Both the position numbers and the translations under genes were made by a program. The notes under the pieces are model-generated. The model did no database searches. It was not told the DNA's origin and saw nothing but the letters and a program-made list of their open reading frames with translations. From assembly GCA_018829205.1 (NCBI GenBank), contig JAHJUE010000023.1, forward strand, positions 1 through 64,000: DNA of 64,000 nucleotides, written 5' to 3'. Positions 54,547-63,812 of the stretch are shown here, in pieces; position 1 is the stretch's first letter; each line of letters begins with the position of its first letter. The stretch comes from Bacteroidota bacterium. GTDB lineage: Bacteria; Bacteroidota; Ignavibacteria; Ignavibacteriales; Melioribacteraceae.

Positions 54547-55575
54547 TTAAATGTTTTCTTGTGTTGTCATTTCGGTTATAAGAACAGCAATTAAGGTTTT
54601 AGAATCGATTGATGTAGTTTTTAAAGTAATATCCGCATTCAGTAAGGCTCTCGCAGCTTGAAGCAGCCTGGAATCGGCTAAAAAGAATTTAGCTTTTTTA
54701 CAATTTATATAATAATAATAAGATACGTTGGCTTCTTTTGCGGCTTCATTATCCGGGGTTCTTTTTTTCATCAAATCCAAAATTTGAGCTAACGTGGTAA
54801 TAAATTTTGTAAGCATTGAAATTATAAATACAGGTTCTACGCCGCTGTCAATCAAGTTATAAGCTATTTTTAATGATTTTTGTTTATCGCCTTTTCCTAA
54901 CGAGTCCTGCAGGTTAAAAATCGTAAATTCTTTTGTTGAAGAAGTAAGCCGTTCTATAATTTCTTTTGTAATTTCTTTACCTTCGCCAAGAAAATCATAA
55001 AACTTTGTCATCTGCATTTCGAGCAGACCTTTTTCTTCCCCAACTGTATCAACAAGTATTTGTGCATTGTCCAATGAAATAATTAGTTTTTCTTTTTTAG
55101 CCTGTCTTACAATCCAGTGCACCCATTCATCTCCGCGCAATTCTTTAGCTTCGAACAGGTAATTTTTCTTCAGCATTGTTTTGTAAGGTTCTTTAAGAAA
55201 CTCCGTAACTTTTCCGTAATTAGCCAAAACAAGAATTGTAAAATCGGCAGGACCTGCTAAATAGGTTTCAATAGATTTTCTATCGGAAAGTTTTTCAAAA
55301 TTTTTTACAATAATAATTCTTTTCCCTGAACCGAACGGGAAAGAGGATGCGAGATCAACAACCTGGTTAACAGAATAACCTTTTTCACCGTTAATCACTT
55401 CCTTGTCAAAATCTGAAGATATAAATTTGTCCGTTTCTTTCTGTATAGTTTTAATTGTCTGATCAATTGTATATGAGTCATCTCCGAATAAAAAGTAAAC
55501 GGGGAGTAAGGTTTCTTCTTTAAGATACTTCTGAATATCGTGTATTGACGGGATTAATGGTTTTGAATTACTCAT
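54547..55575 (-). CDS. holA: DNA polymerase III subunit delta
   Basis: A 342-residue clamp-loader subunit. The N-terminal domain has LPVYFLFGDDSYTIDQT, the typical HolA start, followed by SFPFGSGKRIIIVKNFEKL and later VHWIVRQAKKE. The C-terminal part has the helical collar region with LNADITLKTT. P-loop residues are absent, as normal for delta. The start is ATG 55575, seven codons inside the reading frame from a TTG; this ATG overlaps the end of the small transporter-partner gene by eight bases. Coupled translation with that gene is likely. Confidence 0.9.
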   Translation of the reverse strand: MSNSKPLIPSIHDIQKYLKEETLLPVYFLFGDDSYTIDQTIKTIQKETDKFISSDFDKEVINGEKGYSVNQVVDLASSFPFGSGKRIIIVKNFEKLSDRKSIETYLAGPADFTILVLANYGKVTEFLKEPYKTMLKKNYLFEAKELRGDEWVHWIVRQAKKEKLIISLDNAQILVDTVGEEKGLLEMQMTKFYDFLGEGKEITKEIIERLTSSTKEFTIFNLQDSLGKGDKQKSLKIAYNLIDSGVEPVFIISMLTKFITTLAQILDLMKKRTPDNEAAKEANVSYYYYINCKKAKFFLADSRLLQAARALLNADITLKTTSIDSKTLIAVLITEMTTQENI

Positions 55576-55684
55576 CCGATTTTTTATTCCGTTCAAATTT
55601 TACTGCGTTATATAAAAAATAAAATAATCCGCCCCAGACAATTCCGGCAACTACAAATAATGTTATAATTCCTTCTAATTTCAT
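55568..55684 (-). CDS. Small membrane protein, MetS-like NSS transporter partner
   Basis: A 38-residue reading frame, too short for most gene finders. It begins MKLEGIITLFVVAGIVWGG, one hydrophobic helix over about residues 5-25, and ends in a basic then acidic tail (FERNKKSDE). The ATG lies two bases after the NSS transporter stop, and its 3' end overlaps the holA start. MetS-type small subunits of about 30-60 residues follow NSS transporters such as MetP in other bacteria, and this matches in size, topology and position. It is probably required for the transporter's activity or stability. The evidence is context and composition, not a family match. Confidence 0.7.
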   Translation of the reverse strand: MKLEGIITLFVVAGIVWGGLFYFLYNAVKFERNKKSDE

Positions 55685-55686
55685 AC

Positions 55687-57147
55687 TTAAATAACTGTTT
55701 TTCTTACAAGTGTTTTATTTATAGTTATAAACAAGGCAAGCACCAATCCCCATTGAAACAAGCAGGTTCCGGCGTTTTCAACATGAAATGGGTTCCACCA
55801 TTCAGGGTCCCATGATGCCGAAGAAACAAGCCACCATGTTAACAATACCACAACTTGAAAAGGGATTAAAAATGCGATTACAAAATTATACCATTTCCCG
55901 ATTTTAATATCACTCCCCTCGGCATTAATAATTTCCGTTCTGAATTTATCAACTCCGTAACGAATTATAGAAAATGAAATAAATGCGCCGCTTAAAATTA
56001 ATCCCACTCCCCACACCCAGTCCTGATTAGTGAAAAAATCCATATTTAACGCCGACGGAATCCCGAATATAAATCCCATTAAGCCAACGACCGCTATGGC
56101 CTTTTTTCTATTAAGTCCGAAATCAATAAATGTTCTTGTTGATAATTCCATCATAGAAATAAGCGAAGACATTGCCGCAAATGACAATGCCAGAAAAAAT
56201 ATTCCGGCGAAAAATGTATTAACCAACAAACTGGATGAGATTTTACTGAACAATAAAGGAAGATATATAAATGTTAATCCTGTATTTGCTGGACCTGATT
56301 GAGAAATCTGCGTCATAGCATCAACCGAACTTAACGCGAATACAGTTGAGAATATTGTTATTCCGGCAATAAGCGATACCGAATTATTTCCAAAACCAAT
56401 AAGCGCGGCATTTAATGAAATGTCTTCATTTTTTTTCATATAAACAGCATAGGTTAAAATTAGTCCCCAGCCTGCCCCTGTATCCCAGGCGTTTTGAGTA
56501 AGTGCGCTTAGCCAAACTTTGTAATCTAATATGTATTCAAGTTTAGGAGTAAAAAAATATTTTATACCTTCAAAAGCATTTGGCAAAGTAACAGCTCTGA
56601 ATAAAAGGATTAACAGTATTATCAATAAGGAAGTAACAAGAAATTTATTTGTTTTTTCAATACCATTTACAACTCCGCGGTAAATAATAAAAGCCCCGAT
56701 AAGCATTGCAATAAAATGGTATAATAGCGGAAATAAACTTTGCGAAAATACATTCCAATATTCAAGATGATCAGTTGTATTAAACAAATTGCCTGAAATC
56801 GCAGAAACAAAATATCTTATACACCATCCGGTAACAACACTGTAATAAAACATAATTGCCGTGGTAACAACCGCAATAAAAGCGCCCATCCATGCGAACT
56901 TATTACCCGCCGTTTTTGCTATTGCGCCTATAGGACCAAATCTTGTCGATTTACCGATCGCGAATTCGGCAATAATTAATGGTATCGACCAAATTAAAAG
57001 AAATATTACCCAGGGAATAAGAAAAGAACCCCCGCCGTTTTGAGCCACAATTCTTGAGAATCGCCATATGTTGCCTGTACCAACGGCAATTCCTAGAGCT
57101 GAAAGTATCAATCCCCAGCGGGATGTAAAAAATTCTTTTTGCTTCAT
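55687..57147 (-). CDS. NSS-family sodium-dependent amino acid transporter
   Basis: A 486-residue LeuT-fold symporter with about 11-12 membrane helices. The first helix carries LGIAVGTGNIWRFSR, the unwound substrate and sodium site, followed by GGGSFLIPWV. NAWDTGAGWGLILTYA and later ALSFAAMSSLISMMEL, near the second sodium site, are intact. Bacterial members import amino acids such as methionine, alanine, tryptophan or leucine. Substrate is not predicted, but the small gene immediately downstream makes a MetP-like methionine/alanine importer the best guess. Confidence 0.92.
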   Translation of the reverse strand: MKQKEFFTSRWGLILSALGIAVGTGNIWRFSRIVAQNGGGSFLIPWVIFLLIWSIPLIIAEFAIGKSTRFGPIGAIAKTAGNKFAWMGAFIAVVTTAIMFYYSVVTGWCIRYFVSAISGNLFNTTDHLEYWNVFSQSLFPLLYHFIAMLIGAFIIYRGVVNGIEKTNKFLVTSLLIILLILLFRAVTLPNAFEGIKYFFTPKLEYILDYKVWLSALTQNAWDTGAGWGLILTYAVYMKKNEDISLNAALIGFGNNSVSLIAGITIFSTVFALSSVDAMTQISQSGPANTGLTFIYLPLLFSKISSSLLVNTFFAGIFFLALSFAAMSSLISMMELSTRTFIDFGLNRKKAIAVVGLMGFIFGIPSALNMDFFTNQDWVWGVGLILSGAFISFSIIRYGVDKFRTEIINAEGSDIKIGKWYNFVIAFLIPFQVVVLLTWWLVSSASWDPEWWNPFHVENAGTCLFQWGLVLALFITINKTLVRKTVI

Positions 57148-57154
57148 TTATTAA

Positions 57155-57793
57155 TTATTTTTTTTCTCTTTTTTCAATTGTTACGCTTTCCATTACAACT
57201 TCATTTAAAGGTTTGTCGTAAGGTTTTGAAGTTTTAACCTTGCCTATACTTTGTAAAACATCCATGCCATTTATAACTTGTCCGAATACTGTATGTTTGC
57301 CGTTTAGCCAGGGAGTTGGAACAAGCGTAATAAAGAATTGGCTTCCGTTAGTATTTGGTCCGGCGTTTGCCATTGATAAAACACCAGGTTTATCGTGCAT
57401 CAGCGAAGGATTAAATTCATCTTTAAATGAACCTCCAAAATAGCTTTCACCTCCCGAACCGGTACCTGTAGGGTCGCCGCCTTGAATCATAAAATTTTCA
57501 ATTATCCTATGGAATGTTATTCCGTCGTAATAATTATCAGTAGCAAGTCCAACAAAGTTTTTTACAGTATTCGGAGTTTGATTCGGGTATAATTCTATTT
57601 CCATTGTACCCATTCCTGTTTTAATTACAGCAACAAGCATTTCGTTTTCATTTAATTTTAATAATTCTTCCAATTTAGCCTCTTTATTATTATTTGATAT
57701 GTTTTTTTCTTCGGGTTGTTTTTTTTCAGTTTCATTATTACTGCATGAAATAATGGTAAGCGTAAACAATAATAATAGTATTTTTTTTAGCAT
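57155..57793 (-). CDS. Cyclophilin-type peptidylprolyl isomerase lipoprotein
   Basis: A 212-residue lipoprotein. The signal ends at the lipobox IISC (about residue 17), then a charged linker of about 40 residues precedes a bacterial cyclophilin domain with [19 protein letters not shown] and [16 protein letters not shown], which hold the catalytic arginine and neighbouring residues, and [18 protein letters not shown]. It catalyses cis-trans isomerisation at proline, presumably assisting folding in the periplasm while tethered to a membrane. Seven bases separate it from the transporter gene downstream. Confidence 0.93.
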   Translation of the reverse strand: MLKKILLLLFTLTIISCSNNETEKKQPEEKNISNNNKEAKLEELLKLNENEMLVAVIKTGMGTMEIELYPNQTPNTVKNFVGLATDNYYDGITFHRIIENFMIQGGDPTGTGSGGESYFGGSFKDEFNPSLMHDKPGVLSMANAGPNTNGSQFFITLVPTPWLNGKHTVFGQVINGMDVLQSIGKVKTSKPYDKPLNEVVMESVTIEKREKK

Positions 57794-57856
57794 TTAAGAT
57801 CCTCCTAAAATTTGGGCGATAAAATTTACATCTTATAATAAAAGCTTACTACGAAA

Positions 57857-57906
57857 ATTAAAAACATTCGAATGAATGAATCTTAATTCGTTTATTACAT
57901 TCATTC
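57857..57906 (-). terminator. Weak hairpin downstream of uppP
   Basis: GAATGAATG (57870-57878) pairs with CATTCATTC (57898-57906) across a 19-base loop. On the minus strand the stem is followed by a U-rich tract from 57865 down to 57857. The stem is AT-rich, so it is only a possible terminator after uppP. Confidence 0.3.
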
Positions 57907-57950
57907 AAAAAAAAATAATATATAAATACATAATCAGGGGAATGTAAATC

Positions 57951-58799
57951 TTATGGTAAAATAATATTATTATACAATAGGATTAAAATCAACCCGCCGA
58001 TTATTATCCTGTAAAAAATAAAAACAAAGGTAGTATTTTTTCTTAAAAATCTAAGCAGCATCTCAATTGTTAGATAACCTGTAACTCCTGCAGCGGCTGT
58101 TGCGGCAATCAAATTAATAATTCCGCCGTAATCAATAAATTCAAGCGATTGATAAAATTCAAGCAGCCCGCTTCCCAGTACTGCGGGTACGCTTAAAAGG
58201 AAAGAGTATCTTGCGGCGGTTTCTCTTTTAAATCCGAGAAATAATCCAGCGGTAATGGTAGTTCCCGAACGCGACGAACCAGGTATAAGAGCAAGCGCTT
58301 GCGCAAAACCCACTATTAATGAATCTTTCCAAGTTAGCTCATTTAATTCTTTTTCAAACTTTCCGATTTTTTCTGCTAGTCCTAATATTACTCCAAGTGC
58401 AATAAGACTAGTGGCAATCACATATAAATTTTTTGTAAAAGCACCTTCAATAAAATCTTTAAATCCTAATCCGATTATAACGACCGGAATTGAACCGATA
58501 ATAATATACCAGCCCATTTTGGAATTATTTCCCTGCTCACGGAATTTCTTTTTCTCAATTAAATTTTCTTTAAGAAAGTTTATCAGTATATCCCATAAAT
58601 CATTCCAGAAATAAATTAGAACCGCCAAAAGTGTGCCTAGCTGGACAACAGCAATAAATGATGTCCAATGTTCCGGATTTTTATCAGATATTAATCCCAT
58701 TAATTTTCCGGCAACCGTAAGATGACCGGTACTGCTGATCGGGAGAAATTCCGTAAGACCCTGTATAATACCAAGTAATACAGCTTCAATAATGCTCAA
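57951..58799 (-). CDS. uppP: Undecaprenyl-diphosphatase UppP
   Basis: A 282-residue inner-membrane phosphatase of the BacA type that recycles undecaprenyl diphosphate to the monophosphate lipid carrier for peptidoglycan and surface glycans. The signature motifs GLTEFLPISSTGHL (15-28) and PGSSRSGTTITAGL are complete, with about eight membrane helices. Overexpression of such proteins gives bacitracin resistance, but this looks like the ordinary housekeeping copy. It is nine bases downstream of the barrel gene, which suggests co-transcription with the envelope genes upstream. Confidence 0.96.
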   Translation of the reverse strand: MSIIEAVLLGIIQGLTEFLPISSTGHLTVAGKLMGLISDKNPEHWTSFIAVVQLGTLLAVLIYFWNDLWDILINFLKENLIEKKKFREQGNNSKMGWYIIIGSIPVVIIGLGFKDFIEGAFTKNLYVIATSLIALGVILGLAEKIGKFEKELNELTWKDSLIVGFAQALALIPGSSRSGTTITAGLFLGFKRETAARYSFLLSVPAVLGSGLLEFYQSLEFIDYGGIINLIAATAAAGVTGYLTIEMLLRFLRKNTTFVFIFYRIIIGGLILILLYNNIILP

Positions 58800-58808
58800 A
58801 ATTACCTC

Positions 58809-59456
58809 TTAAAAAATATATGTTACGCCCAGTTTAACTCCGAATGAAAGTGAATTTATATTTACATTTTCCTGTAGAGCGTTATTATAAAGTTTTTTCC
58901 CGTTTGCTTCCGGTTCTCCGGCAATATCATAACGCATATCGGCGGCAATATTGGCGTAAAAATTTCCCCCGAGAAGTGTATTGCCTTGCGCTTTTAGAAG
59001 TAGCCCGAATCCGTTTGAATTATAGGTTGTATGATTTCTTATAAATGGAAGTTTTTCATCAAGTTTAATAAATCGTGGTCCGCCTCCGCCGCCGAATTTA
59101 AAATTATAGCCAAAACCATTTATAACATAATAGGCTATCAAGGACGGTTTAAGATGATCGTAACTTAGCTCATAATTGCCCGATAAATTTTGTATATCGG
59201 TATATGAAAAAAACATCATGTCATATTCCAATGCAAGCTGAAAGGATTCCGAAATTGCATAACTCCCTTCAATATAAAAATCGATTGCCGAATTAAATGT
59301 ACTTAGGTTGTTTCCGTTCTGAGCAAAATTTACGTTAACATAATCTTCAACGGAGGAATTATTAACAAACCCAATACCCATTCCGGCTGTAAGCTCGACT
59401 TGCGCATTTAAATTGGTGCATATAAGTAGTAGAACTAAGAAATACATTTTTTTCAT
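58809..59456 (-). CDS. Outer-membrane beta-barrel protein of unknown function
   Basis: A 215-residue protein with a signal peptide (about 1-18, ending LNAQ) and a mature region of alternating hydrophobic strands. These include ELTAGMGIGFVNNSS at the start and SFGVKLGVTYIF at the C-terminus, whose final phenylalanine is the usual sorting signal for the barrel assembly machinery. The size fits an eight-stranded barrel. No specific family is recognised. Its ATG overlaps the stop of the flippase-like gene as ATGA, and uppP follows after nine bases. Confidence 0.72.
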   Translation of the reverse strand: MKKMYFLVLLLICTNLNAQVELTAGMGIGFVNNSSVEDYVNVNFAQNGNNLSTFNSAIDFYIEGSYAISESFQLALEYDMMFFSYTDIQNLSGNYELSYDHLKPSLIAYYVINGFGYNFKFGGGGGPRFIKLDEKLPFIRNHTTYNSNGFGLLLKAQGNTLLGGNFYANIAADMRYDIAGEPEANGKKLYNNALQENVNINSLSFGVKLGVTYIF

Positions 59457-60526
59457 TTTTCATCCGGATTAAATCTTAGCACACTAAATAATGTTTCTTT
59501 TTTATTTCCTTCGGACACGTGTCTGTTATTAATAAAATATATAAAGAAAACTGTTGATAAAATAAAAACAAAATATGAAATGAAATGAGTAAGAATAGCG
59601 TATGCAGAAGCAATTTCTTCATCGAAGAAAAATAAATTTGTAAGGACTGAAATTACAATAAAATGATAAGAACCGGTTCCTCCGGGAGTAGGAATTACAA
59701 TACCGAATGCGGCGATAGTCATAACGATCCAAGCAGTGCCAAAAGTAACTGTCTGCATTTCATTCATGTTAAGCATGTAAAACCCGACAAAAGAGTTTAA
59801 TCCGTAAACCAGCATAACAACAACAGTTAAAAATATTGTAAGAAAATAGTTTTTGAATCCTTTAATGCTTGCGAATCCGTCAATGAGCATATTAAAAATA
59901 TATGATAATTTATCGGCGGCTTTTCGGGATATTTTGCTTACTAGTTTTAAAGTAATCAGATAAAATTTTTCTTTCTGCCAAACGAGTAAAACAATAAATG
60001 CAATCACAAAAAAAAGAGCAGCGAATCCCAAAAATATTGCGGATTCAAGCCAAGGTACTTCTTTATAAAGATCGCCCGAATAGATAGTTACACTTATTAA
60101 CACCGAGAACCATAAAGCCAGCACATCAAGCACTCTTTCGACAATTACAGTACCGAACATAGACGTACGCGAAAGTTTTTCCCACCTGCCCAAAAACAAT
60201 GCTCTGTAAATTTCACCAAGACGCGGTATAACACAATTAATACCGTATCCGATCATAGTCGCGCCGAAGAGATTAAAAGGTGAAGCATTCGGTTTAATTG
60301 AATGAATCATGTATTTCCACCTGTAGGCTCTTACAACAGGGGCGAGCAAAAATATTACGATAAAAATAATAATCCAGAAAAACGAAGCTTTGGAAACAAG
60401 CTCGAGCGATTTGGATAGTTCAATATTATGAAACGCAAAATAAAGAAAAGCGGCTGATAAAATAATTGACAAGCCGAATCCAGTATATTGTTTTATTTTA
60501 CTTTTTTTTTCATTATCTAAAGTCAA
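59453..60526 (-). CDS. LPG synthase TM-domain / UPF0104 flippase-like membrane protein
   Basis: A 357-residue integral membrane protein with about eight helices, related to the membrane domain of MprF and to AglD (UPF0104). Typical segments are VVRAYRWKYMI, GYGINCVIPRLGEIYRALFL, SMFGTVIVERVLDVLALW and IPTPGGTGSYHFIV. Relatives flip phospholipids or serve in glycosyl transfer to polyprenyl carriers. The soluble lysyltransferase domain of MprF is absent. It overlaps the LolA-like gene by 14 bases and the barrel gene by four. A role in lipid or glycolipid movement is inferred from the family. Confidence 0.85.
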   Translation of the reverse strand: MTLDNEKKSKIKQYTGFGLSIILSAAFLYFAFHNIELSKSLELVSKASFFWIIIFIVIFLLAPVVRAYRWKYMIHSIKPNASPFNLFGATMIGYGINCVIPRLGEIYRALFLGRWEKLSRTSMFGTVIVERVLDVLALWFSVLISVTIYSGDLYKEVPWLESAIFLGFAALFFVIAFIVLLVWQKEKFYLITLKLVSKISRKAADKLSYIFNMLIDGFASIKGFKNYFLTIFLTVVVMLVYGLNSFVGFYMLNMNEMQTVTFGTAWIVMTIAAFGIVIPTPGGTGSYHFIVISVLTNLFFFDEEIASAYAILTHFISYFVFILSTVFFIYFINNRHVSEGNKKETLFSVLRFNPDEK

Positions 60527-61130
60527 TTACTTTACAAGCCTCCGGAGTAATAAATACAAATTCAGCATCGCTTAAATTTTGATTCAATTTAATATTTGAC
60601 AATTCAACAAAATATTCGGATCCGCTTGAATCTAATATTTTAATTTTAGTAAGAATGTAATTTTTATCTATCCATAACGTTGCGGATTCAAATTCCAGAT
60701 TGTTATTTTTTGGCTTAAGACTTACCGCATAAAATTTACTATCCGAATTCTCTTTTAACAAATTTGAAGTGCAAAGTTCCGGGTAATTATTAATTATATC
60801 ATCTAAATTTAGAAAGGACTGGTTTTCATCAATTTTATTAATTACCACCCTATTCAATCTTTTATCGAAATTCCAAATTGATATACCGTCTGAAACCAAC
60901 AAAATATTTTTCAAATCTATTTTGAACTTATTCTTTTTTTTGTAATAGAAAGTTCCCGATAGAGTTAGCTCGCTGTCGTCAAATGATTTGTTTGTCGTTT
61001 GCTTAAATGATGATTTAAAATCTTGGACGGTGTTAAATTTATTCTGCAGATTTTTAATTACCGATAACGAATCCAACGCATAATTATTTATTGCAATAAA
61101 TAGAATTGCAACAATAAAAAATAACTTCAC
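60513..61130 (-). CDS. LolA-like outer-membrane lipoprotein carrier
   Basis: A 205-residue periplasmic protein with a signal peptide (about 1-18). The mature part matches the LolA pattern: LQNKFNTVQDFKSSFKQTT, then LTLSGTFYYKKKNKFKI, SDGISIWNFDKRLNRVVI, and a later LWIDKNYILTKIKI. LolA carries lipoproteins from the inner to the outer membrane in a hydrophobic beta-sheet cavity. Start is GTG at 61130, overlapping the ftsK stop as TAGTG. The ftsK-lolA neighbourhood is common in many Gram-negative bacteria. Confidence 0.88.
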   Translation of the reverse strand: MKLFFIVAILFIAINNYALDSLSVIKNLQNKFNTVQDFKSSFKQTTNKSFDDSELTLSGTFYYKKKNKFKIDLKNILLVSDGISIWNFDKRLNRVVINKIDENQSFLNLDDIINNYPELCTSNLLKENSDSKFYAVSLKPKNNNLEFESATLWIDKNYILTKIKILDSSGSEYFVELSNIKLNQNLSDAEFVFITPEACKVIDFR

Positions 61131-63649
61131 TATAAACCTCTTAGAAGAGTTTCTAATTGTTCTTCAGTTTCAATTATAACTTCGCGGGCTTTGCTTCCTT
61201 CTGAAGGGCCAACTATACCAGCTTCTTCGAGCTGATCAACAATTCTGGCAGCTCTTGAGTAACCAAGTTTTAATCTCCGCTGAAGAAGCGAGACGGATCC
61301 CTGCTGATGCCGTACAATAACCCTAGCGGCGTCTTCAAACATTGGATCGATATCGGCTAAGAAATTTCCTTCGGCTGCTTTTTTCTTTTCGAACATTGAA
61401 GGAAGAAAATAACGTTTTGAATAACCCTGCTGAACATATATAAAATTCGTTATTTTTTCTACTTCTTCGGTTGAAATAAATGCGTTCTGAATACGAATCG
61501 GCTTCGGCATTCCGCCTGGTAAAAAGAGCATATCGCCTCTTCCTAATAATTGCTCGGCGCCGTTCATATCAAGAATTGTCCGCGAGTCAATTTTAGTTGC
61601 AACTTGATAAGCTGCTCTAGCGCTAAAATTAGCTTTAATTGTTCCTGTAATAACATTAACTGAAGGCCGCTGCGTAGCAACTATTAGATGTATTCCTACG
61701 GCACGCGCGAGCTGAGCCAGCCTTGCGATAGGTTCTTCAACTTCTTTTCCAGCTGTAATCATTAAATCCGCAAGTTCATCAATTATAACAACAATATAGG
61801 GCATCTTGTAATGAATCATTTTTTCCGTATCCTGAGGTTTACGTTTAGGATCGGAAATTTTTGTATTGTAGTCAATAATATTTCTTACGCCTGCTTTTGC
61901 AAGTTTATCGTAACGTCTTTCCATTTCATATTCAACAGCCTTAAGAGCAAGCAAAGCGTTAGTAGGACTAGTAATAATTTCTTCATCAAGATCAGGAGAT
62001 ACGGCAAGGTAATGTTTATTTAGCATCTTATAAAAAGAGAGTTCAATTTTTTTCGGATCGATTATCACAAATTTTACTTCGGATGGGTGCTTAGCATAAA
62101 GGAGGCTTGTAATCATCATATTAATACCGACACTTTTTCCCGCGCCGGTAGATCCAGCAATTAACATATGCGGCATTTTTGCAAGGTCGGTAATAAAAAC
62201 ATCACCTGAAATAGTTTTACCGAATGCGAGCGGAAGTTCTGCTTTGGATTCTTTAATTTTCGCTAATACTGTTCTTGCAAAAACCGGAGAAGCTTCGGCG
62301 TTTGGTATTTCCACACCTATCGCGCTTTTACCGGGTATAGGCGCAATAATTCTAATTCCTCTTGCAGCAAGGGCCAGAGCAATATCATGTTCCAAACTTA
62401 CAATACGACTTATCTTAACTCCGGGCGCCGGAACAATCTCATAAAGAGTAACAACCGGTCCGGGAGTTACTGATATATCCTCGATTTTAATATCAAATAA
62501 GGCAAGTTTTTCTTTTAATAATTCGGCGTTTCTTTTTAATTCTTCTTCGGGAATTTCTATTTCTTCCTGAGCTGGTTTATCAAGAAGATCAATTTTAGGG
62601 AAATTATATTTTAGTTTTTCTTCCCATTGATCCGGTAGATGTTTTTCCTGATGATAGTCTATAGGTTCGTCAATATCGGCTGCATTTTTAAGTTTATCTT
62701 TTTTGCCGCTATCTGATTTCGACTCTTCGGTTTTCGGAGGTTCCGGTTCAAGTTCTGCTTCAAGAATTTTCCCAGGTTCATCTTGTTTAATAATTCTGAT
62801 TTTAGTTTCTTTTTCAGGAATAATTTCAGATATAGATTCATTATCAGGGTTTATAAATTCTTCGGGCTGAATTGTTTGTTTAAGGCTGTCCGTTTTTTTC
62901 TTTTTAGAATTTTTTCTTCCGAATATTCCTTCTTTTTCAGCTTCTTCTTCATGTTTAATTATTTGTATTTTTGTGTCCTGGTCTTCTACTTCTTCATCTT
63001 CGGTAAAAGCGCCTCGGAACAGACCTGAAATAAATGAAAGTATTTTACCAATTTTTATATCGAAAACAATAAAGAAGGAAACAAACAAAAGTGTTGATAA
63101 AAATATTATGCTTCCCAGTCCGCCTAACAAACGGCCAACGCCGGCGCCAAAGAATCCGCCGACTTTACCCGATAGTTCGTTTACATCCGTAAGAACACCA
63201 AGTTCAAATCTTAAAACGCCAAAAAATGTTGAAAGGATAACACCGAGAGAAATTAAAAAGTTTGTTATATAGATTACTAATTTATGTTCGGAATTTCTGG
63301 CAATTGAATAACCCCAGATAAACAAAATTACTGGGAATATAATTGCGAAATAACCGATAGTAGAATTAATAAAGAAATCTGAAATATAGGCGCCGAATAT
63401 ACCCAGCCAGTTATGTATACTTTCGGCTCGTTTTAGAAATTCGGAATCAGATGAGAATACTTTAAAGAGATCGGTAAATCCGAACGTTAAATTTGCCTGA
63501 TCAAATCTAGAATAAGAAAGTATACTTAAAAATATCAACAATGAGAATAACGCAAGAAATATTCCTAATAACTTCTTCTTTTTTTCTACCGAAACAATGA
63601 AGTAGTTAGATTCCGCGGATTCTGTTTTTTTTATTTTTCTTTTTGCCAT
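61130..63649 (-). CDS. ftsK: DNA translocase FtsK/SpoIIIE
   Basis: An 839-residue septal DNA pump. Four membrane helices (about 25-205) are followed by an acidic and lysine-rich linker (about 215-360), the motor with an alpha domain, Walker A GSTGAGKSVGIN and Walker B VVIIDELADLMI, and a C-terminal winged-helix gamma domain with SVSLLQRRLKLGYSRAARIV, which reads KOPS-type sequences. The linker is short compared with E. coli. FtsK activates Xer recombination at dif; the xer gene lies about 18 kb away in this window. The start ATG has no clear ribosome site. Confidence 0.97.
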   Translation of the reverse strand: MAKRKIKKTESAESNYFIVSVEKKKKLLGIFLALFSLLIFLSILSYSRFDQANLTFGFTDLFKVFSSDSEFLKRAESIHNWLGIFGAYISDFFINSTIGYFAIIFPVILFIWGYSIARNSEHKLVIYITNFLISLGVILSTFFGVLRFELGVLTDVNELSGKVGGFFGAGVGRLLGGLGSIIFLSTLLFVSFFIVFDIKIGKILSFISGLFRGAFTEDEEVEDQDTKIQIIKHEEEAEKEGIFGRKNSKKKKTDSLKQTIQPEEFINPDNESISEIIPEKETKIRIIKQDEPGKILEAELEPEPPKTEESKSDSGKKDKLKNAADIDEPIDYHQEKHLPDQWEEKLKYNFPKIDLLDKPAQEEIEIPEEELKRNAELLKEKLALFDIKIEDISVTPGPVVTLYEIVPAPGVKISRIVSLEHDIALALAARGIRIIAPIPGKSAIGVEIPNAEASPVFARTVLAKIKESKAELPLAFGKTISGDVFITDLAKMPHMLIAGSTGAGKSVGINMMITSLLYAKHPSEVKFVIIDPKKIELSFYKMLNKHYLAVSPDLDEEIITSPTNALLALKAVEYEMERRYDKLAKAGVRNIIDYNTKISDPKRKPQDTEKMIHYKMPYIVVIIDELADLMITAGKEVEEPIARLAQLARAVGIHLIVATQRPSVNVITGTIKANFSARAAYQVATKIDSRTILDMNGAEQLLGRGDMLFLPGGMPKPIRIQNAFISTEEVEKITNFIYVQQGYSKRYFLPSMFEKKKAAEGNFLADIDPMFEDAARVIVRHQQGSVSLLQRRLKLGYSRAARIVDQLEEAGIVGPSEGSKAREVIIETEEQLETLLRGL

Positions 63650-63812
63650 TAAAACGAATATTAAAATTAATTTATTCTATAAACATGAAATGAAAAATAT
63701 AATCAGCTTTACAAATACAAAAGAACGTTTAATAAATTGAGTGAATAATTAAATTAATAAGTTTTCCAATAAGTCAGTCCTGCTAAAAAAATTAACAAAA
63801 TCAATTTAACAA

